A DNA stretch of 64,000 bases, taken from the NCBI GenBank assembly GCA_023392635.1, contig JAEVYS010000023.1, forward strand, positions 1-64,000, read 5' to 3'. Shown piece after piece: positions 21,308-29,437 of this stretch (its first letter is position 1; every line of letters starts with the position of its first letter). Made by a program: the position numbers and the translations under genes. Source of the DNA: Actinomycetes bacterium (GTDB taxonomy: Bacteria; Actinomycetota; Actinomycetes; Propionibacteriales; Propionibacteriaceae). The notes below the pieces were generated by a model. That model was not told the DNA's origin, searched no databases, and saw only the letters and a program-made list of their open reading frames with translations.

Positions 21308-22215
21308 GCGAACACCGCGATCGCGACCGGGATCACCCACAGCACCGCGAGGACCTGGAGGGTCGGGTCGGACAGCACGACATCCTCCGGCTCGCCGGCC
21401 TTGCCCTGGTCGACCCGCATGGCGTAACGCAGTACGGCAAGGGTGAACGGCGCGATCGAGATGGTCGTCCACGGGATGCCCCAGAGCATGGTGGAGTACC
21501 GCTGCTCGAAGGCCCACAGGCTGTAGGACATGATCACGATCGCGATCGAGATCGACCACACCTCACGCAGGTAGGACTTCGTGTACCGCTCCAGGCTGGC
21601 CCGGGTGCCCGCCTCCGCGCCGACCTCCTTCAGCTCCGAGTAGCGCTTGCCCGCCACCATGAACAGCGACCCGAAGGAGGCCACCAGCAGGAACCACTGC
21701 GACAGGGGCAGGCTCGCCGCCACACCGCCGGCCACCGCCCGCAGCAGGAAGCCCGCCGCCACCATGGCCAGGTCGATGATCGGCTGGTGCTTGAGGAACA
21801 CCGAGTAGAGGACCTGGAGCACCCAGTACGACGCGAGTGTCACGCCCAGCAGGGGAGCGACCCAGAACCCGATCGCGAGCGAAACGAGGAGGGTGGCGGT
21901 GGCCAGCACGTACGCGGTCGGGATCGTCAGCTCGCCGGCCGCGATCGGGCGGAACCGCTTCTTCGGGTGCAGCCGGTCGGCCTCCACGTCGCGGCTGTCG
22001 TTGATCAGGTAGATGGACGCGCTGACGAGCGAGAAGGCCACGAAGGCCCACGCCGACTGCATCAGCACGACCGGCTCGAACAGCCTGCCGGCGGCCAGGG
22101 GTGCGGCGAACACGAGGACGTTCTTCACCCACTGCTTGGGCCGCATCCCTCGTATCCACGCGGGCACCGCCGTCTTCCTGGGCACCACCACGGGCACGTT
22201 GTCGAGGTTCGTCAT
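21304..22215 (-). CDS. UbiA-family decaprenyl-phosphate phosphoribosyltransferase
   Basis: A 303-aa polytopic prenyltransferase of the UbiA superfamily with about eight membrane helices. MRPKQWVKNVLVFAAPLAAG at the first helix and the Asp-rich motif NDSRDVEADRLHPKKRFRPI match decaprenyl-phosphate phosphoribosyltransferase (mycobacterial Rv3806c/UbiA), which joins phosphoribosyl pyrophosphate to a polyprenyl phosphate on the route to arabinose donors. The gene overlaps Maf upstream and the SDR downstream, both by four bases. That it makes an arabinan precursor here is inferred; no arabinosyltransferase is in the window. Confidence 0.87.
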   Translation of the reverse strand: MTNLDNVPVVVPRKTAVPAWIRGMRPKQWVKNVLVFAAPLAAGRLFEPVVLMQSAWAFVAFSLVSASIYLINDSRDVEADRLHPKKRFRPIAAGELTIPTAYVLATATLLVSLAIGFWVAPLLGVTLASYWVLQVLYSVFLKHQPIIDLAMVAAGFLLRAVAGGVAASLPLSQWFLLVASFGSLFMVAGKRYSELKEVGAEAGTRASLERYTKSYLREVWSISIAIVIMSYSLWAFEQRYSTMLWGIPWTTISIAPFTLAVLRYAMRVDQGKAGEPEDVVLSDPTLQVLAVLWVIPVAIAVFA

Positions 22216-22907
22216 AGCGCTCCAAGGCTAGCGTCCGCAGGACGCCAGAGCGTGTGCCAGGTGATGCCGAGCCGGCCGAACAGCTCGCGCAGGAGCGGCA
22301 GGCTGATGCCCACGACCGTGTGCGGGTCGCCGGACATGGACGTCACGTACGCGCCGCCGAGCCCGTCGGTCGTGAACGCACCGGCCACCCTGACGGGCTC
22401 GCCGGTGGCCACATACGCCTCGATCTCCTCGTCGGAGAGGTCGGCGAAGCTCACCTCGGTGGTGGCCACCGCGGAGGCGGTTCCCGACGACGCGCCGAGC
22501 CGGATCACGTGGTGCCCGGTGTGCAGGTGCCCGACCCGTCCACGCATCCGCAGCCAGCGCTGCACCGCCTCCTCCGGCGAGGACGGCTTGCCGAACGGCT
22601 CCCCGTCCAGCTCGAGCAGGGAGTCGCAGCCCACCACGAGGATGTCGGAAGGGGAGGCCTCGTCGTTCGCCGCGATGACGGGGAGGGTGGGGGCCGGCGG
22701 GGCCGGAGGAAGGGCCAGCCGCGAGGCGACGGCCTCGGCCTTCGCACGGGCGAGCTCCTGGACCAGCGTCGCCACGTCCGGCGCGGTGAACGCCTCCTCG
22801 TCCACGTCGGAGACGACGACCACGGGAGCCAGGCCGGCGCTGCGCAGCGTCTCCAGGCGGGCGGGGCTCGCCGAGGCGAGCACCAGCCGCGGCGGCTCAG
22901 CGGCCAA
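22212..22907 (-). CDS. maf: Maf-family nucleoside triphosphate pyrophosphatase
   Basis: A 231-aa Maf protein, a house-cleaning nucleotide pyrophosphatase that hydrolyses non-canonical NTPs and affects septation in some bacteria. The signature LVLASASPARLETLRSAG opens the domain; GCDSLLELDGEPFGKP and the late GGAYVTSMSGDPHTVVGISL are also typical. An Ala/Pro-rich insertion sits near residue 70. No ATG is near the N-terminus: TTG 22907, which overlaps the end of the DUF937 gene, is the best start, with GTG 22883 as the alternative. The stop overlaps the UbiA start by four bases. Confidence 0.9.
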   Translation of the reverse strand: MAAEPPRLVLASASPARLETLRSAGLAPVVVVSDVDEEAFTAPDVATLVQELARAKAEAVASRLALPPAPPAPTLPVIAANDEASPSDILVVGCDSLLELDGEPFGKPSSPEEAVQRWLRMRGRVGHLHTGHHVIRLGASSGTASAVATTEVSFADLSDEEIEAYVATGEPVRVAGAFTTDGLGGAYVTSMSGDPHTVVGISLPLLRELFGRLGITWHTLWRPADASLGAL

Positions 22908-23628
22908 GGATCTGTCCGAGCAGGTCGCCGAGGGGGTCACCCGCTCCGGAGGGCCGGCTCTGTGGCTGAGCCTGCTCCGGGCTGTCGTCGGTCGGGATCC
23001 GGAGGCCGGTGTCGTTTCCCGGCGCGGTGAACACGCCGCCGGACCCGGCCGGGCCGGGAGCGTCGGGCGGCTCGGCCGGCGAGGCGGACGGCGCGGACTG
23101 CTGGCCGCCGCCGAGGATCTGGCCGAGCAGGTCGCCCAGCCCGCCGGAGGTCCCGCCCGGACCTCCGCCGAGGATGCCGCCGAGGATGCTGCCCAGCAGG
23201 TCACCCGACCCGCCGGACGCCTGCCCTGCCTTTCCTCCCATGCCGAGCTTCCTCGCCAGGTAGCTCATCACGATCGGGGCGAGCAGGGGCAGCAGCTTCG
23301 ACAGCAGGCCGCCACCCAGGCCGCTCACGGCCTGCAGGCGCGCCGGGTCGTCGGCCAGCGCGTGCGCCACGATCTTGCGGCCGTCCGCGGTGTCGACCTC
23401 GTCGAGGTCCACCCGGTCGCCGGCGAAGAGGTCGGTGCCGGCGTGCTGGCCGAGCGCCCCGAGCAGACCGGCCTCTCCGTCGGCGGACCCCGCGTTCGCC
23501 TGGAGACTGCTGATCAGGGTGGGAATCGCCGCGGCCGCGGCGTCCCGGGCGGTCCGCTCGTCGGTGCCCAGCGCAGCAGCCAGCTGTGCGGGGTCGATGG
23601 CGGCCAGGATCTCGTCGGTGGCGCTCAT
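22897..23628 (-). CDS. DUF937 protein with GDLLGxILG repeats
   Basis: A 243-aa DUF937-family protein of unknown function. The N-terminal 110 residues are helical and acidic (DEILAAIDPAQLAAALG). A Gly-rich middle and a Pro/Ser-rich tail follow. The heptad-like motif GDLLGxILG occurs three times, the last being the C-terminus (GDLLGQILGR). ATG 23628 has AAGGAGGG four bases upstream. The gene overlaps maf by 11 bp and lies 16 bp after the carboxylase epsilon gene, in the same minus-strand run. Confidence 0.83.
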   Translation of the reverse strand: MSATDEILAAIDPAQLAAALGTDERTARDAAAAAIPTLISSLQANAGSADGEAGLLGALGQHAGTDLFAGDRVDLDEVDTADGRKIVAHALADDPARLQAVSGLGGGLLSKLLPLLAPIVMSYLARKLGMGGKAGQASGGSGDLLGSILGGILGGGPGGTSGGLGDLLGQILGGGQQSAPSASPAEPPDAPGPAGSGGVFTAPGNDTGLRIPTDDSPEQAQPQSRPSGAGDPLGDLLGQILGR

Positions 23629-23644
23629 GTCGCCCTCCTTCTGC

Positions 23645-23881
23645 TCAGAGGCGGAAACTGCTGCGCCAGGCCTCGCGGCCGGGCACGAGTGGGGTGCGGA
23701 CGGTGTGCCAGTAGGACTGCCACCCTCCGGCCAGCGTGCTGGTCGTCGGTGTGTGCGGATCGGGACGCCCACGGCGCAGCGCGACGATCACCGCGCCGAG
23801 CGCCGCGAGTTCCTCGTCGGAGGGATGGCCCGACACCACCTGCAGCAGCTGCGGGGCTGCGCTGTCCGGCTGCGTGGTCAC
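23645..23881 (-). CDS. Acyl-CoA carboxylase epsilon subunit
   Basis: A 78-aa protein matching actinobacterial carboxylase epsilon subunits (PF13822-type): LQVVSGHPSDEELAALGAVI then a WRSSFRL end. Epsilon subunits bind the alpha-beta complex and stimulate activity. The GTG start overlaps the beta-subunit stop as GTGA (23878-23881), so both chains are made together. Its presence supports the neighbour being a true acyl-CoA carboxylase rather than a transcarboxylase or decarboxylase subunit. Confidence 0.9.
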   Translation of the reverse strand: MTTQPDSAAPQLLQVVSGHPSDEELAALGAVIVALRRGRPDPHTPTTSTLAGGWQSYWHTVRTPLVPGREAWRSSFRL

Positions 23882-25452
23882 AGCGGGATGTTCCCGTGCT
23901 TCTTCGGCGGCAGCTGCTGGCGCTTGGTCCGCAGCAGCCGCAGCACCCGGATCACCTGGGCCCGGGTCTCGTGCGGATAGATCACCTTGTCCACGTACCC
24001 GCGCTCGGCCGCGACATACGGGTTCGCGAGCTCGTCGTTGTACTCGTCGATGAGTTCCGCGCGTCGGGCAGCCGGGTCGTCGGCCGAGGCGAGCTCGCGC
24101 TTGTACAGGATGTTCACCGCGCCCTCGGCGCCCATCACGGCGATCTGGGCGGTGGGCCAGGCGAGATTGACGTCGGCACCGAGCGGCTTGGAGCCCATCA
24201 CGCAGTAGGCGCCGCCGTAGGCCTTGCGGGTGATCACGGTGACGAGCGGGACGGTGGCCTCGGCGTAGGCGTAGATGAGCTTGGCCCCGCGACGGATGAT
24301 CCCGTCCCACTCCTGGTCGGTGCCCGGGAGGAAGCCCGGAACGTCCTCGAAGGTGAGGATCGGGATGTTGAACGCGTCGCAGGTGCGGACGAACCGCGCG
24401 GCCTTCTCCGAAGCCTTGATGTCGAGGCAGCCGGCGAAGACCATGGGCTGGTTGGCGATCACGCCGATGGCGCGTCCCTCCACCCGGCCGAACCCGCAGA
24501 TGATGTTCGGGGCGTAGAGCTTGTGGACTTCGAGGAACTCGTCGTCGTCGAGGACGCGGGTGATCACCGCGTGCATGTCGTAGGGCTGGTTCGGCGAATC
24601 GGGCACGAGCGTGTCCAGGACCAGGTCGTGCTCGGTGATCGTGAGGTCGGCCTCGGCTTCGTCGTAGACCGGCGGGTCCTCGAGGTTGTTCTGCGGCAGG
24701 TAGGTGAGCAGCTCCCGCACGTACTCGATCGCGTCGGTCTCGTCGGCGGCCAGGTAGTGGGAGTTGCCTGACTTCGTCGAGTGGGTGCGGCCACCTCCCA
24801 GGTCCTCCATCGAGACGTCCTCTCCGGTGACGGCCTTGATGACGGCCGGGCCGGTGATGAACATCTGCGACGTCTGGTCGACCATCACCACGAAGTCGGT
24901 GAGCGCCGGGGAGTAGACGTGGCCGCCCGCGGCGGCCCCCATGATCAGCGAGATCTGGGGGATGACGCCGGAAGCCAGGGTGTTGCGGCGGAAGATCTGC
25001 GCGTAGAGGTCGAGGGAGACCACGCCCTCCTGGATGCGCGCGCCGCCGCCCTCGTTGATGCCGATGATCGGGCAGCCGGTCTTGATGGCGAAGTCGAGGA
25101 TCTTGACGATCTTCTGGCCGTACACCTCGCCCAGCGCGCCGCCGAAGATCGTGACGTCCTGGCTGAACACGCACACCGGCCGGCCATGGATCGAACCGAC
25201 ACCGGTGATCACGCCGTCGGTGTAGGGACGCTTCTCGTCCATGCCGAAAGCGGTCGAGCGGTGGCGGGAGAACTCGTCGAACTCGGTGAACGTGCCCTCG
25301 TCGAGGAGCAGCAGGATGCGCTCCCTCGCGGTCATCCGGCCGGAGGCGTGCACCTTCTCCACGGCCGCGGGGGAGGACGGGTTCCTCGCCTGCTCGATGC
25401 GCTCGCCCAGCTCGGCGACCTTGCCGCGGGTGGTGTGGATGTCCTGCCCCAT
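23878..25452 (-). CDS. Acyl-CoA carboxylase beta subunit (acetyl/propionyl-CoA carboxyltransferase)
   Basis: A 524-aa carboxyltransferase beta subunit. It takes the carboxyl group from biotin and gives it to acetyl- or propionyl-CoA. Two crotonase-type halves are visible: the first with GGGARIQEGV and MGAAAGGHVYSPAL, the second with PGFLPGTDQEW, RKAYGGAYCVM and WPTAQIAVMGAEGA. The end, LLRTKRQQLPPKKHGNIPL, is typical of PccB/AccD. ATG 25452 is preferred; GTG 25458 is two codons upstream. It is divergent from the biotin ligase gene, with a 49-bp shared gap, and overlaps the epsilon gene. Confidence 0.95.
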   Translation of the reverse strand: MGQDIHTTRGKVAELGERIEQARNPSSPAAVEKVHASGRMTARERILLLLDEGTFTEFDEFSRHRSTAFGMDEKRPYTDGVITGVGSIHGRPVCVFSQDVTIFGGALGEVYGQKIVKILDFAIKTGCPIIGINEGGGARIQEGVVSLDLYAQIFRRNTLASGVIPQISLIMGAAAGGHVYSPALTDFVVMVDQTSQMFITGPAVIKAVTGEDVSMEDLGGGRTHSTKSGNSHYLAADETDAIEYVRELLTYLPQNNLEDPPVYDEAEADLTITEHDLVLDTLVPDSPNQPYDMHAVITRVLDDDEFLEVHKLYAPNIICGFGRVEGRAIGVIANQPMVFAGCLDIKASEKAARFVRTCDAFNIPILTFEDVPGFLPGTDQEWDGIIRRGAKLIYAYAEATVPLVTVITRKAYGGAYCVMGSKPLGADVNLAWPTAQIAVMGAEGAVNILYKRELASADDPAARRAELIDEYNDELANPYVAAERGYVDKVIYPHETRAQVIRVLRLLRTKRQQLPPKKHGNIPL

Positions 25453-25501
25453 GAACACGGACCTTACCGTTGGACCCGGGCGGTGGGCATAGGGTCTGGC
25501 C

Positions 25502-26299
25502 GTGAATGCCGACGCCCCGCAGCCCCTCGTGGACGCCGCCCGCCTGACCGCTGAACTGGTCGGTCCGGGCGCGGTCTGGACGCAGGTCACCACGGTGGCC
25601 ACGACCGGCTCGACGAACGCCGACCTGGCCGCGTCCGCCCGTGCCGGTGCGCCCTCGGGGACGGTTCTGGTCTCCGACCACCAAAGTGCCGGTCGCGGCC
25701 GCTTCACCCGGGTGTGGGAGGCGCCGCCGCGCACCTCGCTGGCGATCTCGGTGCTGCTGCGTCCGCCCGCGGCGATCGACGCCCGGCGCTGGCTCTGGCT
25801 GCCCCTGGTCACCGGGCTCGCGGTTGCGGACGGCGTGCGCGCCGCGACCGGCGTGGACGTCGAGCTCAAGTGGCCCAACGACGTGCTGGTCGGGGGCCGC
25901 AAGGTGTGCGGCATCCTGGCCGAGCGCGTGGACGCCGGCTCCGGCCCGGCCGCCATCCTCGGCATGGGAGTGAACACCACCCTCGCCGAGCACGAACTCC
26001 CGGTTCCGAGCGCCACCTCGCTCGCGCTCGCCGGGGCGGACGTGGACGCGAGCACCGTCGCCGCTGGCATCCTCCGTGCGCTGGGCACGTGGTACACCCG
26101 CTGGCTGGCGGCCGAGGACCTGCGCGCCGAGTACGCCGCGCGCTGCTCCTCGGTGGGCAGGCGGGTACGCGTCCAGCTCTCCGCCGACGAGTTCGTGGAG
26201 GGGTGGGCGAGCGGCGTCGACCGGGACGGCTGCCTGCTCGTCGGTGTGGCGGGTGGCGAACGCGCCTTCGCGGCCGGCGACGTCGTGCACCTGCGCTGA
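25502..26299 (+). CDS. birA: Biotin-[acetyl-CoA-carboxylase] ligase
   Basis: A 265-aa biotin protein ligase. It makes biotinyl-AMP and attaches biotin to the EAMKM/ESMKM lysines of carboxylases. Motifs are clear: STNADLAA, SAGRGRFTRVWEAPP (the biotin loop), KWPNDVLV and KVCGILAE, with a small C-terminal SH3-like domain. There is no N-terminal helix-turn-helix, so it is monofunctional and not a repressor. GTG 25502 lies six bases after TAGGGT (25490-25495), supporting a leaderless mRNA. Position beside the beta/epsilon genes fits its job. Confidence 0.95.
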   Translation: MNADAPQPLVDAARLTAELVGPGAVWTQVTTVATTGSTNADLAASARAGAPSGTVLVSDHQSAGRGRFTRVWEAPPRTSLAISVLLRPPAAIDARRWLWLPLVTGLAVADGVRAATGVDVELKWPNDVLVGGRKVCGILAERVDAGSGPAAILGMGVNTTLAEHELPVPSATSLALAGADVDASTVAAGILRALGTWYTRWLAAEDLRAEYAARCSSVGRRVRVQLSADEFVEGWASGVDRDGCLLVGVAGGERAFAAGDVVHLR

Positions 26300-26354
26300 A
26301 TCCGGGCGACCCTCCGGTCATCCGGGCTCTTCGAATCCACCATCCCGGGCTCGA

Positions 26355-26369
26355 CCCCGGAATCCGGGG
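26355..26369 (+). terminator. Hairpin downstream of the biotin ligase gene
   Basis: CCCCGG (26355-26360) pairs with CCGGGG (26364-26369) across AAT, followed by a pyrimidine-rich stretch. It lies 56 bp after the birA stop, before the next gene on the same strand. It could end the birA transcript. No T-run follows. Confidence 0.45.
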
Positions 26370-26427
26370 CCGCCTTCCCTCCCGTCACACGGCGGGCGTG
26401 GGCGGCGGCTGTGGGACGATTGCCGCC

Positions 26428-26940
26428 ATGGGAATTGATCCGTCGTTGCTGGGCGCGGGCGAGGTCGAGGTGCTGCACCTGCGCACGCACGGGAAGGCAT
26501 TGATCCTGCCGGCGATCGTGCTCGTCGTGATCGGTGTGGTGAGCGGGCTCCTCGTGGCCGTGCTGCCCATGGGGTGGCAGCCGGCGTCCAACTGGGTCGT
26601 CGCGATCCTGGCGCTGCTGGCGGTGGTCCTCTGGGTGCTGGTCCCGTTCCTGCGCTGGCTCACGTCGACCTACACGTTCACCAACCGCAGGATCATCACC
26701 CGGCGCGGCATCATCACCCAGACGGGGCACGACCTGCCCCTCACGCGCATCGTGAACGTGGCCTATCAGCGCGGCGTGGTCGACCGCATGCTCGGCTGCG
26801 GCACGCTGATCCTCACCACCGCCGCCGACATGCCGGTGACGCTGGAGGACATCCCCGACGTGGAACGCGTCCACGTCATGATGACCGAGTTGCTGTTCGG
26901 TGGCGAGAAGGGCGACGCGCCCGCCGGGCCGTCGGCCTGA
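26428..26940 (+). CDS. Bacterial PH-domain (bPH2/DUF304) membrane protein
   Basis: A 170-aa protein with two transmembrane helices (about 25-50 and 60-75) followed by a bacterial pleckstrin-homology domain of the YdbS/DUF304 type. Typical strings are LRWLTSTYTFTNRRIITRRG and RIVNVAYQRGVVDRMLGCG. The role of these membrane-anchored PH domains is poorly known. Its stop TGA shares a base with the ATG of the GtrA gene, so the two are coupled. Confidence 0.88.
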   Translation: MGIDPSLLGAGEVEVLHLRTHGKALILPAIVLVVIGVVSGLLVAVLPMGWQPASNWVVAILALLAVVLWVLVPFLRWLTSTYTFTNRRIITRRGIITQTGHDLPLTRIVNVAYQRGVVDRMLGCGTLILTTAADMPVTLEDIPDVERVHVMMTELLFGGEKGDAPAGPSA

Positions 26941-27368
26941 TGGCGCAGGAAGCTCCCGACAGCGCGGGCCGCCGGCTGGCGCTGCACCAGCAACTCGTCC
27001 GGTTCGTCATCACCGGCATCCTGTCGGCGCTGGTCGACTTCGGCCTGCTCGTCGTGCTGATGAACCTGGCCGGGCTCGACCACACGCCGGCCAAGGCGAT
27101 CTCCTTCGTGGCCGGCACCACCACCGCCTACCTGATCAACCGTCGCTGGACCTTCCAGTCGGACGGCTCGAAACGCAAGTTCGCGGCGGTGGTACTGCTC
27201 TACGGCCTGACGTTCGTGCTGCAGGTCGGCCTGTTCGCCGTGCTGTTCCCCTGGGTCCTGGGGCTGTGGGGCAGCCAGACCCTCGCGCAGGTCGTGGGCT
27301 TCGTGATCGCCCAGGGCGTCGCGACCGCCGTCAACTTCGTCGTGCAGCGGACGCTCATCTTCCGCTGA
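26940..27368 (+). CDS. GtrA-family membrane protein
   Basis: A 142-aa protein with four membrane helices of the GtrA family (QLVRFVITGILSALVDFG at the first helix; FVVQRTLIFR at the end). GtrA-type proteins are thought to help move polyprenyl-linked sugars across the membrane during glycan or teichoic-type modification. The ATG overlaps the previous stop (TGATG). It converges on the TetR gene, overlapping its last codons by 14 bp. Substrate unknown. Confidence 0.88.
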   Translation: MAQEAPDSAGRRLALHQQLVRFVITGILSALVDFGLLVVLMNLAGLDHTPAKAISFVAGTTTAYLINRRWTFQSDGSKRKFAAVVLLYGLTFVLQVGLFAVLFPWVLGLWGSQTLAQVVGFVIAQGVATAVNFVVQRTLIFR

Positions 27369-27990
27369 CACGGGCGAAGGTGCCCAGCAGGTGGGTGCGC
27401 AGCCAGCCCTCGTACGCGTCGGGCGTCCATCCGTGCACACCGACCAGCTGGGCATAGAGGTGGTACATCGTCAGGGCGTCGACCTCGGCGGCCAGGCGGG
27501 CCGGATCGGCCGGGACGCCCAGGTCGTCGACCAGCGCCCGGGCGAACGCCGCGATGCCGCCCTGGCGGCGGTCCTCGGCCGGTTGCACCTGGGACCGGAT
27601 GGACGGGTCGGTGCGGGCCGCGTCCTGGTCGATCTTCACGATGTCGCCGACGAGCTCCCAGCGGCGGCGGATGGAGTGTGCGAACCGGGCCAGCCGTTCC
27701 TCCACGGTGGGTGCGTGCATCGCGTCGATGCGTGCGGCGTCCGCCTCGGGCTGGCCGACCACCATCCACCGCAGCTCGCCGAGGATGGCGGCCTTGCTGC
27801 CGAACACGGCGTAGACGGTCTGGACCGCGACACCGGCCTCGGCGGCGACCGACTTCAGCGTGGTCGCGCTGTAGCCGTCACGGAAGAAGAGACGCCGGGC
27901 GGCGGTGAGGATGCGGCTGCGCGTGATCGCCGCCTGCTCCTGCCGGAGCGTGGGGCGGGGGGGTGGTTCGACGGGACCCTTGACAGTCAC
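27355..27990 (-). CDS. TetR-family transcriptional regulator
   Basis: A 211-aa TetR-type repressor. The N-terminal helix-turn-helix reads RILTAARRLFFRDGYSATTL then VAAEAGVAVQTVYAVFGSKA; the rest is the variable ligand domain. It is divergent from a SnoaL-like gene, and two palindromes lie between them, so it very likely represses both genes. GTG 27990 is used; a frame upstream of it would run through the operators and is unlikely to be translated. The ligand cannot be guessed. Confidence 0.88.
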   Translation of the reverse strand: MTVKGPVEPPPRPTLRQEQAAITRSRILTAARRLFFRDGYSATTLKSVAAEAGVAVQTVYAVFGSKAAILGELRWMVVGQPEADAARIDAMHAPTVEERLARFAHSIRRRWELVGDIVKIDQDAARTDPSIRSQVQPAEDRRQGGIAAFARALVDDLGVPADPARLAAEVDALTMYHLYAQLVGVHGWTPDAYEGWLRTHLLGTFARVSGR

Positions 27991-27992
27991 GT

Positions 27993-28032
27993 CGATAGAG
28001 TAGCACTCTATCGGAATAGAGTTGGACTCTAT
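27993..28032. promoter_or_regulatory. Two tandem TetR-type operators
   Basis: Palindrome 1: CGATAGAGT (27993-28001), spacer AGC, ACTCTATCG (28005-28013), nine-base arms. Palindrome 2: ATAGAGT (28016-28022), spacer TGG, ACTCTAT (28026-28032). The centres are 21 bp apart, two helical turns, so two dimers could sit on one face. They cover the whole gap between the TetR gene and the SnoaL-like gene. Confidence 0.85.
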
Positions 28033-28047
28033 CGAAAAGGGGAACCC

Positions 28048-28479
28048 ATGGACGCCATCGATATCGCGGACCGCTTCCGGAGGATCGTGGAGGAGGGCAT
28101 CGGTGCCGGCGACGAGTCGGTGCTGGACGCCTTCATCGCCGAGGACGTCGTCGAACACCAGCGCGGCAACGGCCCGGGCCTCGAGGGCGCCAAGGCTGTT
28201 TCACGCATTCTCCACCGCTGGATGAGCGACTTCTCGCTCACCGTGGAGGATCTGGTGGTCTCCGGCGACCTGGTCTGGAGCCGTAACCGCGCGCGCGGAA
28301 CCAACACCGGCTCGGTGATGGGCTTCGCCCCGACCAACCAACCGGTGGAGGTCGTCGTGTTCGACGTCGGCCGTTTCGAGGACGGCAAGATGGTGGAGCA
28401 CTGGGGCGTCGCCGACCAGTTGGGCCTGATGCTTCAGGTGGGTTTCGACCCACGTGCGCTCGCCGCTCCGGCGCACTGA
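28048..28479 (+). CDS. SnoaL-like ester cyclase family protein
   Basis: A 143-aa protein of the SnoaL/NTF2-like superfamily. Its pattern is that of stand-alone ester-cyclase-like proteins: DAFIAEDVVEHQRGNGPGLE, then SRNRARGTNTG and FDVGRFEDGKMVEHWGVAD. Such proteins bind or convert small cyclic compounds; the substrate here is unknown. The ATG has AAAGGGGA four bases upstream. It is under the two TetR operators and so is the likely effector of that regulator. Confidence 0.83.
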   Translation: MDAIDIADRFRRIVEEGIGAGDESVLDAFIAEDVVEHQRGNGPGLEGAKAVSRILHRWMSDFSLTVEDLVVSGDLVWSRNRARGTNTGSVMGFAPTNQPVEVVVFDVGRFEDGKMVEHWGVADQLGLMLQVGFDPRALAAPAH

Positions 28480-28582
28480 GAGTCCGGCCGGCGACGACGA
28501 GGCGGGAGCGCGACCGTTGGGCCACCGGCATTCTGCCGCCGGGCCCACGGCTCAGCACCAGATCTGACCCCCTTCCCTCAAA

Positions 28583-28642
28583 CGCCCCCGAGGATCACAT
28601 CCGCCCCGGAAATTTCGGTGGCAGGAGTGAACCTCGAGGGCG
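28583..28642. terminator. Imperfect inverted repeat between convergent genes
   Basis: CGCCCCCGAGGATCAC (28583-28598) and GTGAACCTCGAGGGCG (28627-28642) are inverted copies with 14 of 16 matches and a 28-base loop. A second GTGAACCTC follows near 28660. It lies in the 186-bp gap between the SnoaL-like gene and the convergent peptidase gene. Terminator role is inferred; nothing else is visible in this gap. Confidence 0.4.
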
Positions 28643-28665
28643 TCTGTCGGCAGTGTGGGTGAACC

Positions 28666-29382
28666 TCAGAGCACCGTCATCTGCTGGGGCTCGACCAGGA
28701 CACCGCTGGCGGTGGGCAGGTCGGACGGAAGCACCCGGTAGACCCGCTGGCCGGCGGCCTCGGCGATGAAGGTGGTGGGCACGCCGTCGACGTAGTGGAC
28801 GCCCGCCCCGTCGTCCGCACCGTAGCCGCCCGGGAGGTCGCCGGTCGCCACGGCATCGGTATAGGACGGGGCCCGCTCGGCCTCGCCGTCGAAGTGCGGG
28901 CAGAAGCTGCCGGGCACCAGGCCGAGGCCTCCGCGCCAGGGCCGGAAGTCGCCGAACGAGTCGGTGATGCAGCCGGTGTACCAGCACGAACCGCCGGCCG
29001 ACACCCCGGCCAGCACGACGTCACCGGAGTCGTGGCGCGCACGGATCGCCGCATCGACGCCGTGGGCCTGCCACAAGGCCATCAGGTTCACCGTGTGGCC
29101 ACCACCGACGAGCAGCAGGTCGGCGTCCGCGAGCCTCGCGACCGACCCGGCCGAGCCCCCCTCCCACAACGTCAGCACCATCGTGCGGACCCCCAGGGTG
29201 CCGTAGGCGAGGAGGAACTTGTTGATGTACTGGGGGTCGTCCGCGGACGCGGTGGGCGCGAAGCAGACCAGCGGCGAGGACTTGCCGGTGAGTTCGACGA
29301 GGTACCGGTCGAGGTTCGTCGGCGCGCCGAAGGGCGACATCGAGAAACCGCCGCCACCCATGGCGACGATGTGCGCGGTCAT
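28666..29382 (-). CDS. Peptidase E-like (S51) protein
   Basis: A 238-aa protein of serine peptidase family S51, whose best-known member, PepE, cleaves Asp-X dipeptides. The GGGHTVNLMALW segment, the nucleophile motif AGVSAGGSCW and the His in CPHFDGE are all present. It is cytoplasmic. ATG 29382 begins the domain with HIVAMGGGGFSMSP. It is divergent from purK with a 55-bp gap. Exact substrate is uncertain because several S51 members have other roles. Confidence 0.87.
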   Translation of the reverse strand: MTAHIVAMGGGGFSMSPFGAPTNLDRYLVELTGKSSPLVCFAPTASADDPQYINKFLLAYGTLGVRTMVLTLWEGGSAGSVARLADADLLLVGGGHTVNLMALWQAHGVDAAIRARHDSGDVVLAGVSAGGSCWYTGCITDSFGDFRPWRGGLGLVPGSFCPHFDGEAERAPSYTDAVATGDLPGGYGADDGAGVHYVDGVPTTFIAEAAGQRVYRVLPSDLPTASGVLVEPQQMTVL

Positions 29383-29437
29383 GTCCCCATCTTGGCAGAA
29401 CCGGGAGCTGCGGGGAGGCGCCGATAAGCTCGCAGCC

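Noticed and set aside
25657..25667. GGGGACGGTTC inside the biotin ligase gene
   Set aside because: It encodes conserved residues of the ligase, lacks the final C and any inverted partner, so it is a chance match to the repeat core.
26320..26370. A TTCGAATCC string resembling a tRNA T-loop after birA
   Set aside because: The flanking bases do not pair as a T-stem and no acceptor, D or anticodon arms can be drawn, so this is not a tRNA.
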